38,901 nucleotides of DNA from CAVQEK01 sp964596645 (GTDB taxonomy: Bacteria; Bacteroidota; Bacteroidia; Cytophagales; Cyclobacteriaceae). The notes under the pieces were generated by a model, which was not told the origin of the DNA, made no database searches, and saw only the letters and a list, made by a program, of their open reading frames with translations. Below, one piece after another: positions 32,388 through 38,901 of the stretch (its first letter is position 1; every line of letters starts with the position of its first letter). The position numbers and the translations under genes were made by a program. The stretch is from NCBI GenBank assembly GCA_964596645.1, contig CAZQVB010000038.1, positions 1 to 38,901 on the forward strand, given 5' to 3'.

Positions 32388-33680
32388 ATGAGCTTTCAGC
32401 AGACGCTGGACTATCTTTATGGCTTGCTGCCCATGTACCAGCGCGTCGGGAGCACGGCGTTTAAAAAAGATCTGAGCAACACCATAGCCCTTTGCAAACT
32501 ACTGGGCAATCCGCAGCAGCAATTGCAGTGCATCCACATCGCCGGCACCAACGGCAAGGGCAGCACGGCACATACACTGGCTTCGGTATTGCAGCATGCA
32601 GGGTATAAAACCGGCCTGTACACATCGCCACATCTCAAAAGCTTTACTGAGCGCATACGCATCGATGGCGCCGAAGTGGAAGAGGCGTTTGTGGTAGACT
32701 TTGTCGAAAGAATGCGGGCACACATTAATGAAATACAACCATCATTTTTCGAGTTGACGGTAGCCATGGCTTTCGACTATTTCGCGCAGCAAAAGGTCGA
32801 TTTTGCTGTAATAGAGGTAGGGCTGGGTGGTCGGTTTGACAGTACCAATATCATACGTCCAATACTCAGTATCATTACAAGCATTGGCTATGACCATACC
32901 GATATGCTGGGGGAAACACTCGCTGAAATAGCCTTTGAAAAAGCGGGGATCATAAAGCACCAGGTGCCTGTAGTCATTTCAGAAGAACATGCGGAGACGC
33001 TGCCGGTATTTACGCTTCGGGCGGTAGAAGAAGAAGCTCCATTGTATTTGGCAAACCACATTTTTCAATGCCGGAAACTAGAGCCTGGCTTTCTCACCAC
33101 ACATTTTAAAATGCTCAACGTGCGCACCGGCAAGGAGGCGGCTTTCGTCACCGACCTCGGCGGCCAATACCAGGCGCGCAACCTGCCCGGTATTTTTACG
33201 GCCATCGAGTCGTTGCAAAACCTTGGGATCAACATTGGCGAGCACGCCATAGCTCAGGGGCTGAAGGCTGTAAAGAAAAGCACCGGGCTAAAGGGCCGGT
33301 GGCAATTGCTGAGAGAAAGTCCGGTAGTGCTCTGCGATACCGCCCACAATGCCGATGGCGTGGGCGAAGTGATGCGTCAGCTCATGGCGCTTAAGATGCG
33401 TTGCATTCATATAATTTGGGGAATGGTAAAGGGTAAGGATCATGGTCAAATATTGTCGCTGTTGCCCAAATCGGCGACTTACTATTTTTGCGAAGCCAGC
33501 ATTCCGCGCGCACTGCCGGCCGAAGAGCTGGCGCTAATGGCCGGGCGCCACGGTCTCGAAGGTAGTGTGTTGCCCGATGTAAATGAGGCACTGAAGGCGG
33601 CCCTGACACGGGCAAATGCAGACGATGTAGTATTTATAGGAGGCAGCACCTTTGTGGTTGCCGATATTGATGATTTGTAG
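32388..33680 (+). CDS. folC: bifunctional folylpolyglutamate synthase/dihydrofolate synthase
   Basis: A 430-residue Mur-ligase-superfamily enzyme that adds glutamate to dihydropteroate and to folates with ATP. The P-loop GTNGKGST is at 53-60, followed by LYTSPHLKSFTERIRIDG, EVGLGGRFDSTN and SIGYDHTDMLGETLAEIAFEKAGI, and the C-terminal ligase domain has DTAHNADGV in place of the common DGAHNPxG. It follows the TonB gene by nine bases and precedes trmB by two, so it is read with the envelope genes without an evident functional link. Confidence 0.95.
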   Translation: MSFQQTLDYLYGLLPMYQRVGSTAFKKDLSNTIALCKLLGNPQQQLQCIHIAGTNGKGSTAHTLASVLQHAGYKTGLYTSPHLKSFTERIRIDGAEVEEAFVVDFVERMRAHINEIQPSFFELTVAMAFDYFAQQKVDFAVIEVGLGGRFDSTNIIRPILSIITSIGYDHTDMLGETLAEIAFEKAGIIKHQVPVVISEEHAETLPVFTLRAVEEEAPLYLANHIFQCRKLEPGFLTTHFKMLNVRTGKEAAFVTDLGGQYQARNLPGIFTAIESLQNLGINIGEHAIAQGLKAVKKSTGLKGRWQLLRESPVVLCDTAHNADGVGEVMRQLMALKMRCIHIIWGMVKGKDHGQILSLLPKSATYYFCEASIPRALPAEELALMAGRHGLEGSVLPDVNEALKAALTRANADDVVFIGGSTFVVADIDDL

Positions 33681-33682
33681 AG

Positions 33683-34342
33683 GTGAGAACTAAACTCAAG
33701 CGTTTTAAAGAAAATTTTGAAAGTCCTATTGTGCTGGAACCCGGCAAGCCGCTTTATGAAACCATAAAGGGGCAGTGGAAGGAGGTACAATTTCAGAACG
33801 ACAACGACCTGGTGGTGGAGCTGGCCTGTGGACGCGGTGAATATACCACCGGACTGGCTGCCATCTTTCCGGAAAAGAACTTCGTGGGCGTCGATGTGAA
33901 AGGAGCCCGCATTTGGAAAGGAATGATGTGCGCCAATGATCAGAACCTGACCAATGTGGCTTTTCTTCGAGCAGAGATCGCCCTGCTCGACCGTTTCTTT
34001 TCAATGCATGAAATTGATCGTTTGTGGATCACCTTCCCGGATCCGCGACCCCGGCAGAGGGATGAAAAGCGCCGGCTTACCAGCCCCCGCTACCTCGATA
34101 TGTACAAAACCCTGTTGAAGCAGGGCGGCAGCGTGCACTTTAAAACCGACAACACGCCGCTGTTTGACTACACCCTTGAAACGCTGGCAGAACGGCAAGA
34201 CATCGATCAATTGGCGTTCACGCACGACCTGTATCATTCGGAGATGCTGGCTGAGCACTACGGCATTCGAACGCGCTACGAAAGGCAGTTTTCCAAATTG
34301 GGCCACGACATCAAGTACCTGCGCTTTTGCTTTACAGCTTAG
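33683..34342 (+). CDS. trmB: tRNA (guanine-N7)-methyltransferase
   Basis: A 219-residue TrmB that makes m7G46 in tRNA. SAM motif I is VVELACGRGEYTTGLA (44-59); the signature ITFPDPRPRQRDEKRRLTSPRYLDMYK has Arg-Pro-Arg where most TrmB have Trp-x-Lys, and the end TRYERQF is typical. The start is GTG at 33683, two bases after the folC stop; no ATG is available until residue ~75. The 3' end overlaps the convergent TrpF-like gene by four bases. Confidence 0.92.
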   Translation: MRTKLKRFKENFESPIVLEPGKPLYETIKGQWKEVQFQNDNDLVVELACGRGEYTTGLAAIFPEKNFVGVDVKGARIWKGMMCANDQNLTNVAFLRAEIALLDRFFSMHEIDRLWITFPDPRPRQRDEKRRLTSPRYLDMYKTLLKQGGSVHFKTDNTPLFDYTLETLAERQDIDQLAFTHDLYHSEMLAEHYGIRTRYERQFSKLGHDIKYLRFCFTA

Positions 34343-34953
34343 TCGGCAAATTCATCCACTTCCAGTGCCTCCAGCATGTCGGCCAGTTCGTCATAGTTGT
34401 TGTAGCCGGGCCGTATCTCGTTGCCACCTTTTAGCACTACGCCTGCTGCACCGGTGCGCTCCAGTATGTGCTCCACGGCTTGCGGCGCCATAGGGAAAGC
34501 CAGCAGGGTCTTGATGGTGGAGGCTACTTCTTTTATTTGTTCCAGTGTGCGATCATCCAAAGGCACCTCGCTGCTAATGATCAGGTGAGTGATGTGTTCC
34601 CGGCAATATTGGCAGGCTTCGACTATGCTTTCCACCGTTTGATGCTCCGTCAATGAAAGATGCAGAATAAGCGGCACGTGCAGTTTGGCAAACTCATGCA
34701 CCAACTCGGGCCGGGAAAACTCCAGGTAATCGAATTGCTTTTGCATGGGTACAGGCTCTGAAGCGCCAAAGTCGCCCACCAGGGCTACACCCGACAGCCA
34801 ACCGGCAATCTCTTCTGCCTGCTGTAGGCTGAGGTGTTTGGTGTCGCCGGGGTTAAGGTTGAAGCCGATCATATCTACGCCCATGCCTGCGCAGTAGCGC
34901 GCATCGCCCAGGTTGTCTACCGCCCGCACATATACCACTGTTTTCAAAGCCAT
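34339..34953 (-). CDS. TrpF-like (phosphoribosylanthranilate isomerase-related) barrel, probably not a TrpF enzyme
   Basis: A 204-residue TIM-barrel protein. The N-terminus aligns with TrpF (VYVRAVDNLGDARYCAGMGVDMIGFNL against KICGITNLEDA...GADAVGFVF), but the catalytic Cys of KICG is Arg10 and the general-acid Asp region (DxxSGxxGGTG) is absent. The usual C-terminal phosphate loop GLNPxN is replaced by GNEIRPGYNNYDELADMLEAL. No other trp genes are near. It therefore looks like a TrpF paralog with a different or no catalytic role. It has its own -7 box and is convergent with trmB. Confidence 0.78.
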   Translation of the reverse strand: MALKTVVYVRAVDNLGDARYCAGMGVDMIGFNLNPGDTKHLSLQQAEEIAGWLSGVALVGDFGASEPVPMQKQFDYLEFSRPELVHEFAKLHVPLILHLSLTEHQTVESIVEACQYCREHITHLIISSEVPLDDRTLEQIKEVASTIKTLLAFPMAPQAVEHILERTGAAGVVLKGGNEIRPGYNNYDELADMLEALEVDEFAD

Positions 34954-35257
34954 TGCTACATCTTTTTCTGGAAAACGGCAAAGATAGCAATTGCAGGCCG
35001 CTTATGCAGGGTGATGCAGCGGTTGTCTGCGTTGATCGCCGATCGTTAAATTACCCTTAAGCATCAGTAATTGAGATTTTTTAACGGTGCTTGTAGGTTA
35101 ATGCTCAAATCACAATCTTTACAGGCAGATTTAAGCGAACGCATTTTGATTCCCTTTTTTCTGCTTTATATTTTTTCAATCAAATGAAGTATATGGCTGC
35201 TGCGAAGTACTTCTTATTCGCTGCCATTATTACAAATTACTAAGACAATACGCACAC
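34954..35257. other. divergent intergenic region
   Basis: About 300 bases between the TrpF-like gene and the peptide transporter gene. It holds the -7 box of the former (listed) and an AT-rich stretch before the latter with only near matches to a -7 box. A short palindrome GATCGCCGATC lies near 35034. No gene is supported. Confidence 0.55.
34979..34986 (-). promoter_or_regulatory. TAnnTTTG -7 box of the TrpF-like gene
   Basis: Minus-strand TATCTTTG, a perfect consensus match 25 bases before the ATG at 34953. A -33 element at normal spacing is not clear. Confidence 0.5.
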
Positions 35258-36745
35258 ATGGAAGTAAAAAAGACAGGGCATCCGGGTGGATTATATACCC
35301 TTTTTGCTACAGAGTTTTGGGAGCGATTTAGCTATTACGGCATGCGTGCCCTGCTGGTGCTGTACCTCACGGCGGCATTTACAGAAGGTGGTTTCGGCAT
35401 GGAACGGGCAGAGGCCCTGGAGATTTATGCCATCTTCACCGGCTTGGTGTATCTCACCCCAATACTTGGCGGCTTGCTGGCCGATAAGTTCCTTGGCCAG
35501 CGCAAGGCCATCTATATCGGTGGCCTGGTGATGGCCATTGGCCAGTTTGCTCTGGCAGCCAGCGTATCGTACGATGTCGGCAACGACCAGGATATGCGCC
35601 AGTTTCTGCTGTATTGCGGGCTGGGCTTTCTGATCATGGGCAATGGCTTTTTCAAACCCAATATTTCCACCATTGTGGGCGGGCTGTACGAAACGGACGA
35701 TCCGCGCAAAGATTCAGCCTTCACCATTTTTTATATGGGCATCAACTTAGGTGCGTTTCTTTCACCATTCGTAGCCGGCGGGCTTGGCGAGAAGGTGGGC
35801 TGGCACTATGGCTACATCTCAGCAGGTATTGGCATGGTCATAGGCCTCGTGTGGTTCTACGCCCGCCGCTCTACACTGAATGATGTGGGTCTTCCCCCCA
35901 ACAGACCGGTGGGCCAGCTTTCGCTCATCGCCAAAGATTGGATGGAGATATTGCTGTACACCGTGGCCAATCTGGTACTGGTGGCGGGCATCATTAAGCT
36001 CATAGACATAGTAAGCGAAAGCACGCTGAACATCGTGATATATACGGCTGCCGTCGCCAGTGCGCTGTACCTGCTTTTCAGCATATTCAAAGGCACTTCT
36101 GGCCCCACACAGTGGAGCCGGGTATTTGTGATTGTGGTGCTGGCAGTTTTCAACGTTATCTTCTGGTCAGGATTCGAGCAGGCGGGGGGTACTTTCAACT
36201 TGTTTGCTGAAGAAAATACCAATCGCCTGGTTTTCGGCTGGACAGTGCCCACCACCTGGTTTCAGTCCATCAATGCCATTTTTATTGTGATGCTTGCACC
36301 GCTGTTTTCCATGATGTGGATAGCGCTGGCTGAGCGCGGCCAAAATCCGCGTACGCCTTACAAATTCAGTCTGGGCCTGTTGCTTATGGGGCTGGGTTTT
36401 GTGGTGATGACCTTCGCACAAAACAGGGCCGATACCGGCTTGCTCGTGAGCCCGATGTGGCTTGTGGGCGTTTATTTTCTGCATACGGCAGGGGAGTTGT
36501 GCCTGTCGCCCGTTGGCCTTTCTATGATCACCAAGCTGTCGCCACCCAAGATCGTATCGGCTATGATGGGCCTCTGGATGGGCAGCATTGCGTTGGGCAA
36601 TTACCTGGCCGGCACATTAGAGTCGATACTGGAAGATTACGACTTCGAGCTCTATCCGTTTATAGCTGCCGAGGCCATCGGTGCATCATTAATTCTTTTG
36701 ATCTTGTCGCCATTCCTGAGTAGGATGATGAAGGGCATACATTAA
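35258..36745 (+). CDS. POT family proton-dependent oligopeptide transporter
   Basis: A 495-residue major-facilitator transporter of the POT/PTR family that imports di- and tripeptides with protons. The family motif ExxERFSYYG is at 19-28 (E19, E22, R23), and NGFFKPNIST and FYMGINLGAFLSPFVAGGLGE are the classical PTR signatures. About 14 hydrophobic segments are visible, in line with bacterial POT proteins. The enolase-superfamily gene follows 41 bases downstream on the same strand and may be co-transcribed. Confidence 0.95.
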   Translation: MEVKKTGHPGGLYTLFATEFWERFSYYGMRALLVLYLTAAFTEGGFGMERAEALEIYAIFTGLVYLTPILGGLLADKFLGQRKAIYIGGLVMAIGQFALAASVSYDVGNDQDMRQFLLYCGLGFLIMGNGFFKPNISTIVGGLYETDDPRKDSAFTIFYMGINLGAFLSPFVAGGLGEKVGWHYGYISAGIGMVIGLVWFYARRSTLNDVGLPPNRPVGQLSLIAKDWMEILLYTVANLVLVAGIIKLIDIVSESTLNIVIYTAAVASALYLLFSIFKGTSGPTQWSRVFVIVVLAVFNVIFWSGFEQAGGTFNLFAEENTNRLVFGWTVPTTWFQSINAIFIVMLAPLFSMMWIALAERGQNPRTPYKFSLGLLLMGLGFVVMTFAQNRADTGLLVSPMWLVGVYFLHTAGELCLSPVGLSMITKLSPPKIVSAMMGLWMGSIALGNYLAGTLESILEDYDFELYPFIAAEAIGASLILLILSPFLSRMMKGIH

Positions 36746-36786
36746 TTAGAGCGGTCATCACAGTATCAACCAACGTAAAAAATCCG

Positions 36787-38046
36787 ATGCCAAACAGACG
36801 CACATTTATGAAAAAGGCATCCATCGCCGCCGTGGGTGGTGGGTTGCTACAGACAGGATATAAGGCGCATGCCTCCGGCCCTGTTGATGATCGATATGTG
36901 CTTTTAGATAAGGCGCTTGCTGAACCTGTCCTAAAAAAATCTTTGTTTCCCGATCCTGTGGTGGTAGAAACGCTGGAATTGCTGCGGTACGGTGACAATT
37001 TCCTGTGCCGCGTGCGCTCCACCGACGGGGCAGAGGGGTGGTCGGTGAGCAACAATATGCAGATGAAGCAACTGTACCCCATTTTTACCGACAGGTTGCA
37101 GTCTTTTTTCATTGGTAAAGACGCGCGGCAACTGGAGCAGCTACTGGACGATGTGTATGTGCACAGCAGCAACTATAAGCTACAAAACCTGGCCCTATGG
37201 GTGCCGCTGGCCACCATAGAATTTGCCATGCTCGATCTGTTGGGACAATTGGCTGGCAAACCCATCGGGGAAATTATTGGCGAAGTGCACCATCCTCAGA
37301 TTTCAGTATATCAGGCCAACAACTACCGGGGGAAAAGTGCTGAGGAATCGATAGCGCTTATAAAAAAGGAAGTGGAAGAAAGTCAGGCGCGCGCACTTAA
37401 ATTTAAGGTAGGCGGGAGGATGAGCAACAATATTGACTATCCGGCTGGTCGCTCAGAAAAACTCATACCGCTCGTGCGCAAAACTTTTGGAGACGATATG
37501 GTGATCTATGCAGACTCCAATGGCTCCTACACACCCGATGAGGCCATACGCATAGGCAAGCTGATGGAGGAGCAGGCATTCAACTTCTATGAAGAGCCTG
37601 TACCGTTTGACTGGTACGAAGAAACCAGAACAGTGGCTGATGCCTTAACCATACCCATAGCCGGTGGAGAGCAGGAGCCGAGTATGCATGGCTTTCGCTG
37701 GCTTGTCGGCAATGACGTACTGCAGGTGGTACAGCCCGATATTTTCTACTTTGGAGGGATGATCCGCTCAATGCGTGTGGCGCGTATGGCAGCCACCAAA
37801 GGATTGCCCTGTACGCCACACATCTCCGGTTCCGGCCTTGGCTATCTGTACATGATGCACTTTGTATCGGCGGTGCCCAATGCCGGACCATACCATGAGT
37901 TCAAAGGTTTTAATAACGAGCTGCCGCTGGAATGCGCCACATCTGATCTGCAAAGCCACGGCGGTACAGTCAATGTGCCCACAGGGCCCGGTGCCGGTAT
38001 AGTGATCGATCCCGACTTTATAGCCAGGCATCAGGTGGTGAAGTGA
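36787..38046 (+). CDS. Tat-exported enolase-superfamily (mandelate racemase/muconate lactonizing) enzyme
   Basis: A 419-residue protein of the MR/MLE group of the enolase superfamily. The N-terminus NRRTFMKKA ... HAS is a twin-arginine signal, so the folded enzyme should be periplasmic. Catalytic elements: KFK (Lys205, Lys207) on the second strand, metal ligands Asp243 (YADSNG), Glu269/270 (YEEP) and Glu295 (GGEQE), and His345 in CTPHISGSGLGY. This K-x-K plus His set suits abstraction of a proton alpha to a carboxylate, giving racemase, epimerase or acid-sugar dehydratase activity. The substrate is unknown. Its neighbour is a peptide transporter. Confidence 0.85.
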   Translation: MPNRRTFMKKASIAAVGGGLLQTGYKAHASGPVDDRYVLLDKALAEPVLKKSLFPDPVVVETLELLRYGDNFLCRVRSTDGAEGWSVSNNMQMKQLYPIFTDRLQSFFIGKDARQLEQLLDDVYVHSSNYKLQNLALWVPLATIEFAMLDLLGQLAGKPIGEIIGEVHHPQISVYQANNYRGKSAEESIALIKKEVEESQARALKFKVGGRMSNNIDYPAGRSEKLIPLVRKTFGDDMVIYADSNGSYTPDEAIRIGKLMEEQAFNFYEEPVPFDWYEETRTVADALTIPIAGGEQEPSMHGFRWLVGNDVLQVVQPDIFYFGGMIRSMRVARMAATKGLPCTPHISGSGLGYLYMMHFVSAVPNAGPYHEFKGFNNELPLECATSDLQSHGGTVNVPTGPGAGIVIDPDFIARHQVVK

Positions 38047-38060
38047 TCAATCGATCAATG

Positions 38061-38537
38061 TTATTTTTTCTCAGGCCGGTAAATCTTCACTTTGCCCTTT
38101 TTCACATTATTCAGTTTGAAGTTGCTTACACCTACTTTTCGGCCGGAAAAACTGGTGTTTTGATGCGCAAGCTGAAAGTCGCCATCGCCCAATACCGCAT
38201 AAATGATGGCCGTATGATGGCCCATTGTCTCTGTGGTAATGGTGTTGCCGTCGGCATATTCTACGGTCACATTTTCGAACTGAACAATGTCGCCCGCATA
38301 TACGGCTTCCCGCTTTGGATCTATCAATTGGCCAAAGTCATAAATGGTTTTTTGCGAGCTGAGGTCTAGGTGGGCACCGGCATGTTTGAGGGCTGCGGCA
38401 GCCAGATCCCAGCATTCGCCCCGGTCTACCTTCTTTCCCATCACTGTCTGCACATAATCCAACACCTTTTGGTTCAGTTCCGGCGTTTCCCGGCCGGTCA
38501 TCACGGCCAGTATTAATAATACAAATAAGGTTTTCAT
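38061..38537 (-). CDS. small secreted NlpC/CHAP-like cysteine peptidase-fold protein
   Basis: A 158-residue protein with a short hydrophobic N-terminus that may be a signal peptide. Cys42 in RGECWDLAAAAL at a helix start, GDIVQF (81-87 region), MGHHTAII with His107/His108 and AHQN (His125) follow the Cys-His layout of NlpC/P60- and CHAP-type amidases, in which Cys starts a helix and His lies on the second strand. If active it would cut peptide or amide bonds, perhaps in peptidoglycan. The match to a named family is by motif only. It is convergent with the enolase-superfamily gene. Confidence 0.6.
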   Translation of the reverse strand: MKTLFVLLILAVMTGRETPELNQKVLDYVQTVMGKKVDRGECWDLAAAALKHAGAHLDLSSQKTIYDFGQLIDPKREAVYAGDIVQFENVTVEYADGNTITTETMGHHTAIIYAVLGDGDFQLAHQNTSFSGRKVGVSNFKLNNVKKGKVKIYRPEKK

Positions 38538-38901
38538 TGCTGTTTTTGAATTTTTCGAAAGTTAGCGCAAGGCCATATTTCTGTTGAATACAAAATCTCC
38601 CAATTTCTCACATCGGCACCCGCCCAATTACATATTCTCTATACGCAGGAGCGGTCGAAATATTGGGGTTTTCCAAAAGGCCGGTGGTCTGTTTTGCCTC
38701 TTTTGTAAGGCACTGTTCCAAGTCGACCCATTCAGAAAGTTGCTGTAGGTAATAAAGTTCAGGAATCTGTGTCAGGTTCTTACCTCTTAACTGTCTAATG
38801 CTTCAAAAAGTCTTCAACCCCACAACGCCGGCTTGCCGCATTTCACTCCACGGGCCGTGGGGCCGCGTCATGTCGCTCCGAAACTGACGAAACACCCGCG
38901 C
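38538..38901. other. right-edge region without an intact gene
   Basis: About 360 bases with no complete gene. A near-consensus TAACTTTC just upstream of 38537 may be the promoter of the NlpC/CHAP-like gene. The right part holds a minus-strand open frame described separately. Confidence 0.5.
38608..38901 (-). pseudogene. possible gene remnant, leucine-rich-repeat-like
   Basis: One minus-strand frame enters from beyond the window, is open from 38901 to a TGA at 38803-38805, and reopens in the same frame to a TGA at 38608-38610. The second part has no start codon at its beginning but reads like coding sequence: IRQLRGKNLTQIPELYYLQ followed by an acidic, mixed segment. The L-x-x-NLTQIPELYxLxxL pattern resembles a leucine-rich repeat. 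A gene broken by an in-frame stop is one reading; chance open frame or a sequence error is another. Confidence 0.25.

Noticed and set aside
38847..38859. CCACGG-G-CCGTGG hairpin at the right edge as a terminator
   Set aside because: Six-base-pair arms, no T-run on either strand and it lies within the open frame, so chance is likely.

Overview
The window looks like a chromosomal segment of a Bacteroidota bacterium, probably of the Cytophagales type (inference). The support is several TAnnTTTG promoter boxes, start sites mostly without a Shine-Dalgarno sequence, and typical families such as DUF3078, Lacal_2735-like, SPOR/ExbB/ExbD/TonB, POT peptide transporter and TRAP transporters with lipoprotein binding subunits. 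No rRNA, tRNA, CRISPR array or replication origin was seen. A run of 10 N at 918-927 is an assembly gap inside a transporter gene.

Layout. (1) 0.3-3.7 kb, minus strand: a TRAP transporter operon (dctP-dctQ-dctM, joined by ATGA overlaps) followed by a YhcH/YjgK/YiaL sugar-acid protein, the same association as E. coli yiaL-yiaMNO. (2) 3.8-5.5 kb: a TRIC-type membrane protein and a secreted WD40 protein, convergent. (3) 5.7-8.1 kb: an AT-rich islet holding a lipoprotein of unknown role, a single-domain HUH/Y1 transposase of the IS200/RAYT type, palindromic REP-like repeats related to each other, and a RelE/ParE-type toxin-antitoxin pair lying between two copies of the composite repeat. (4) 8.1-9.4 kb: flavin reductase-like and SDR genes, overlapping. 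(5) 9.9-17.4 kb: a seven-gene plus-strand operon for hexuronate use, uxaE-uxaC-kdgK-kdgA plus a complete TRAP transporter. Galacturonate would be isomerised by UxaC to tagaturonate, epimerised by UxaE to fructuronate and joined to the glucuronate route. KdgK and KdgA finish the pathway; the fructuronate reductase and mannonate dehydratase steps are not in the window. (6) 17.7-29.4 kb: housekeeping genes: NDH-2, a coiled-coil protein, DUF3078, a lone receiver domain, a lytic transglycosylase/O-methyltransferase/M16 peptidase operon, a Xaa-Pro aminopeptidase, a TerB-like protein, a CHAD protein and MsrB. (7) 29.6-34.3 kb: an envelope energy-transduction operon (SPOR protein, ExbB, ExbD, TonB) running into folC and trmB. 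(8) 34.3-38.5 kb: a TrpF-like barrel lacking its catalytic residues, a POT peptide transporter, a Tat-exported enolase-superfamily enzyme and a small secreted NlpC/CHAP-like protein. The right edge carries an open frame without a start that may be a gene remnant.

The most unusual parts are the REP/transposase/toxin-antitoxin islet, the UxaE-based uronate operon, the TrpF-like pseudoenzyme and the exported enolase-superfamily protein beside a peptide transporter. All family calls come from reading motifs by eye; no database search was run.
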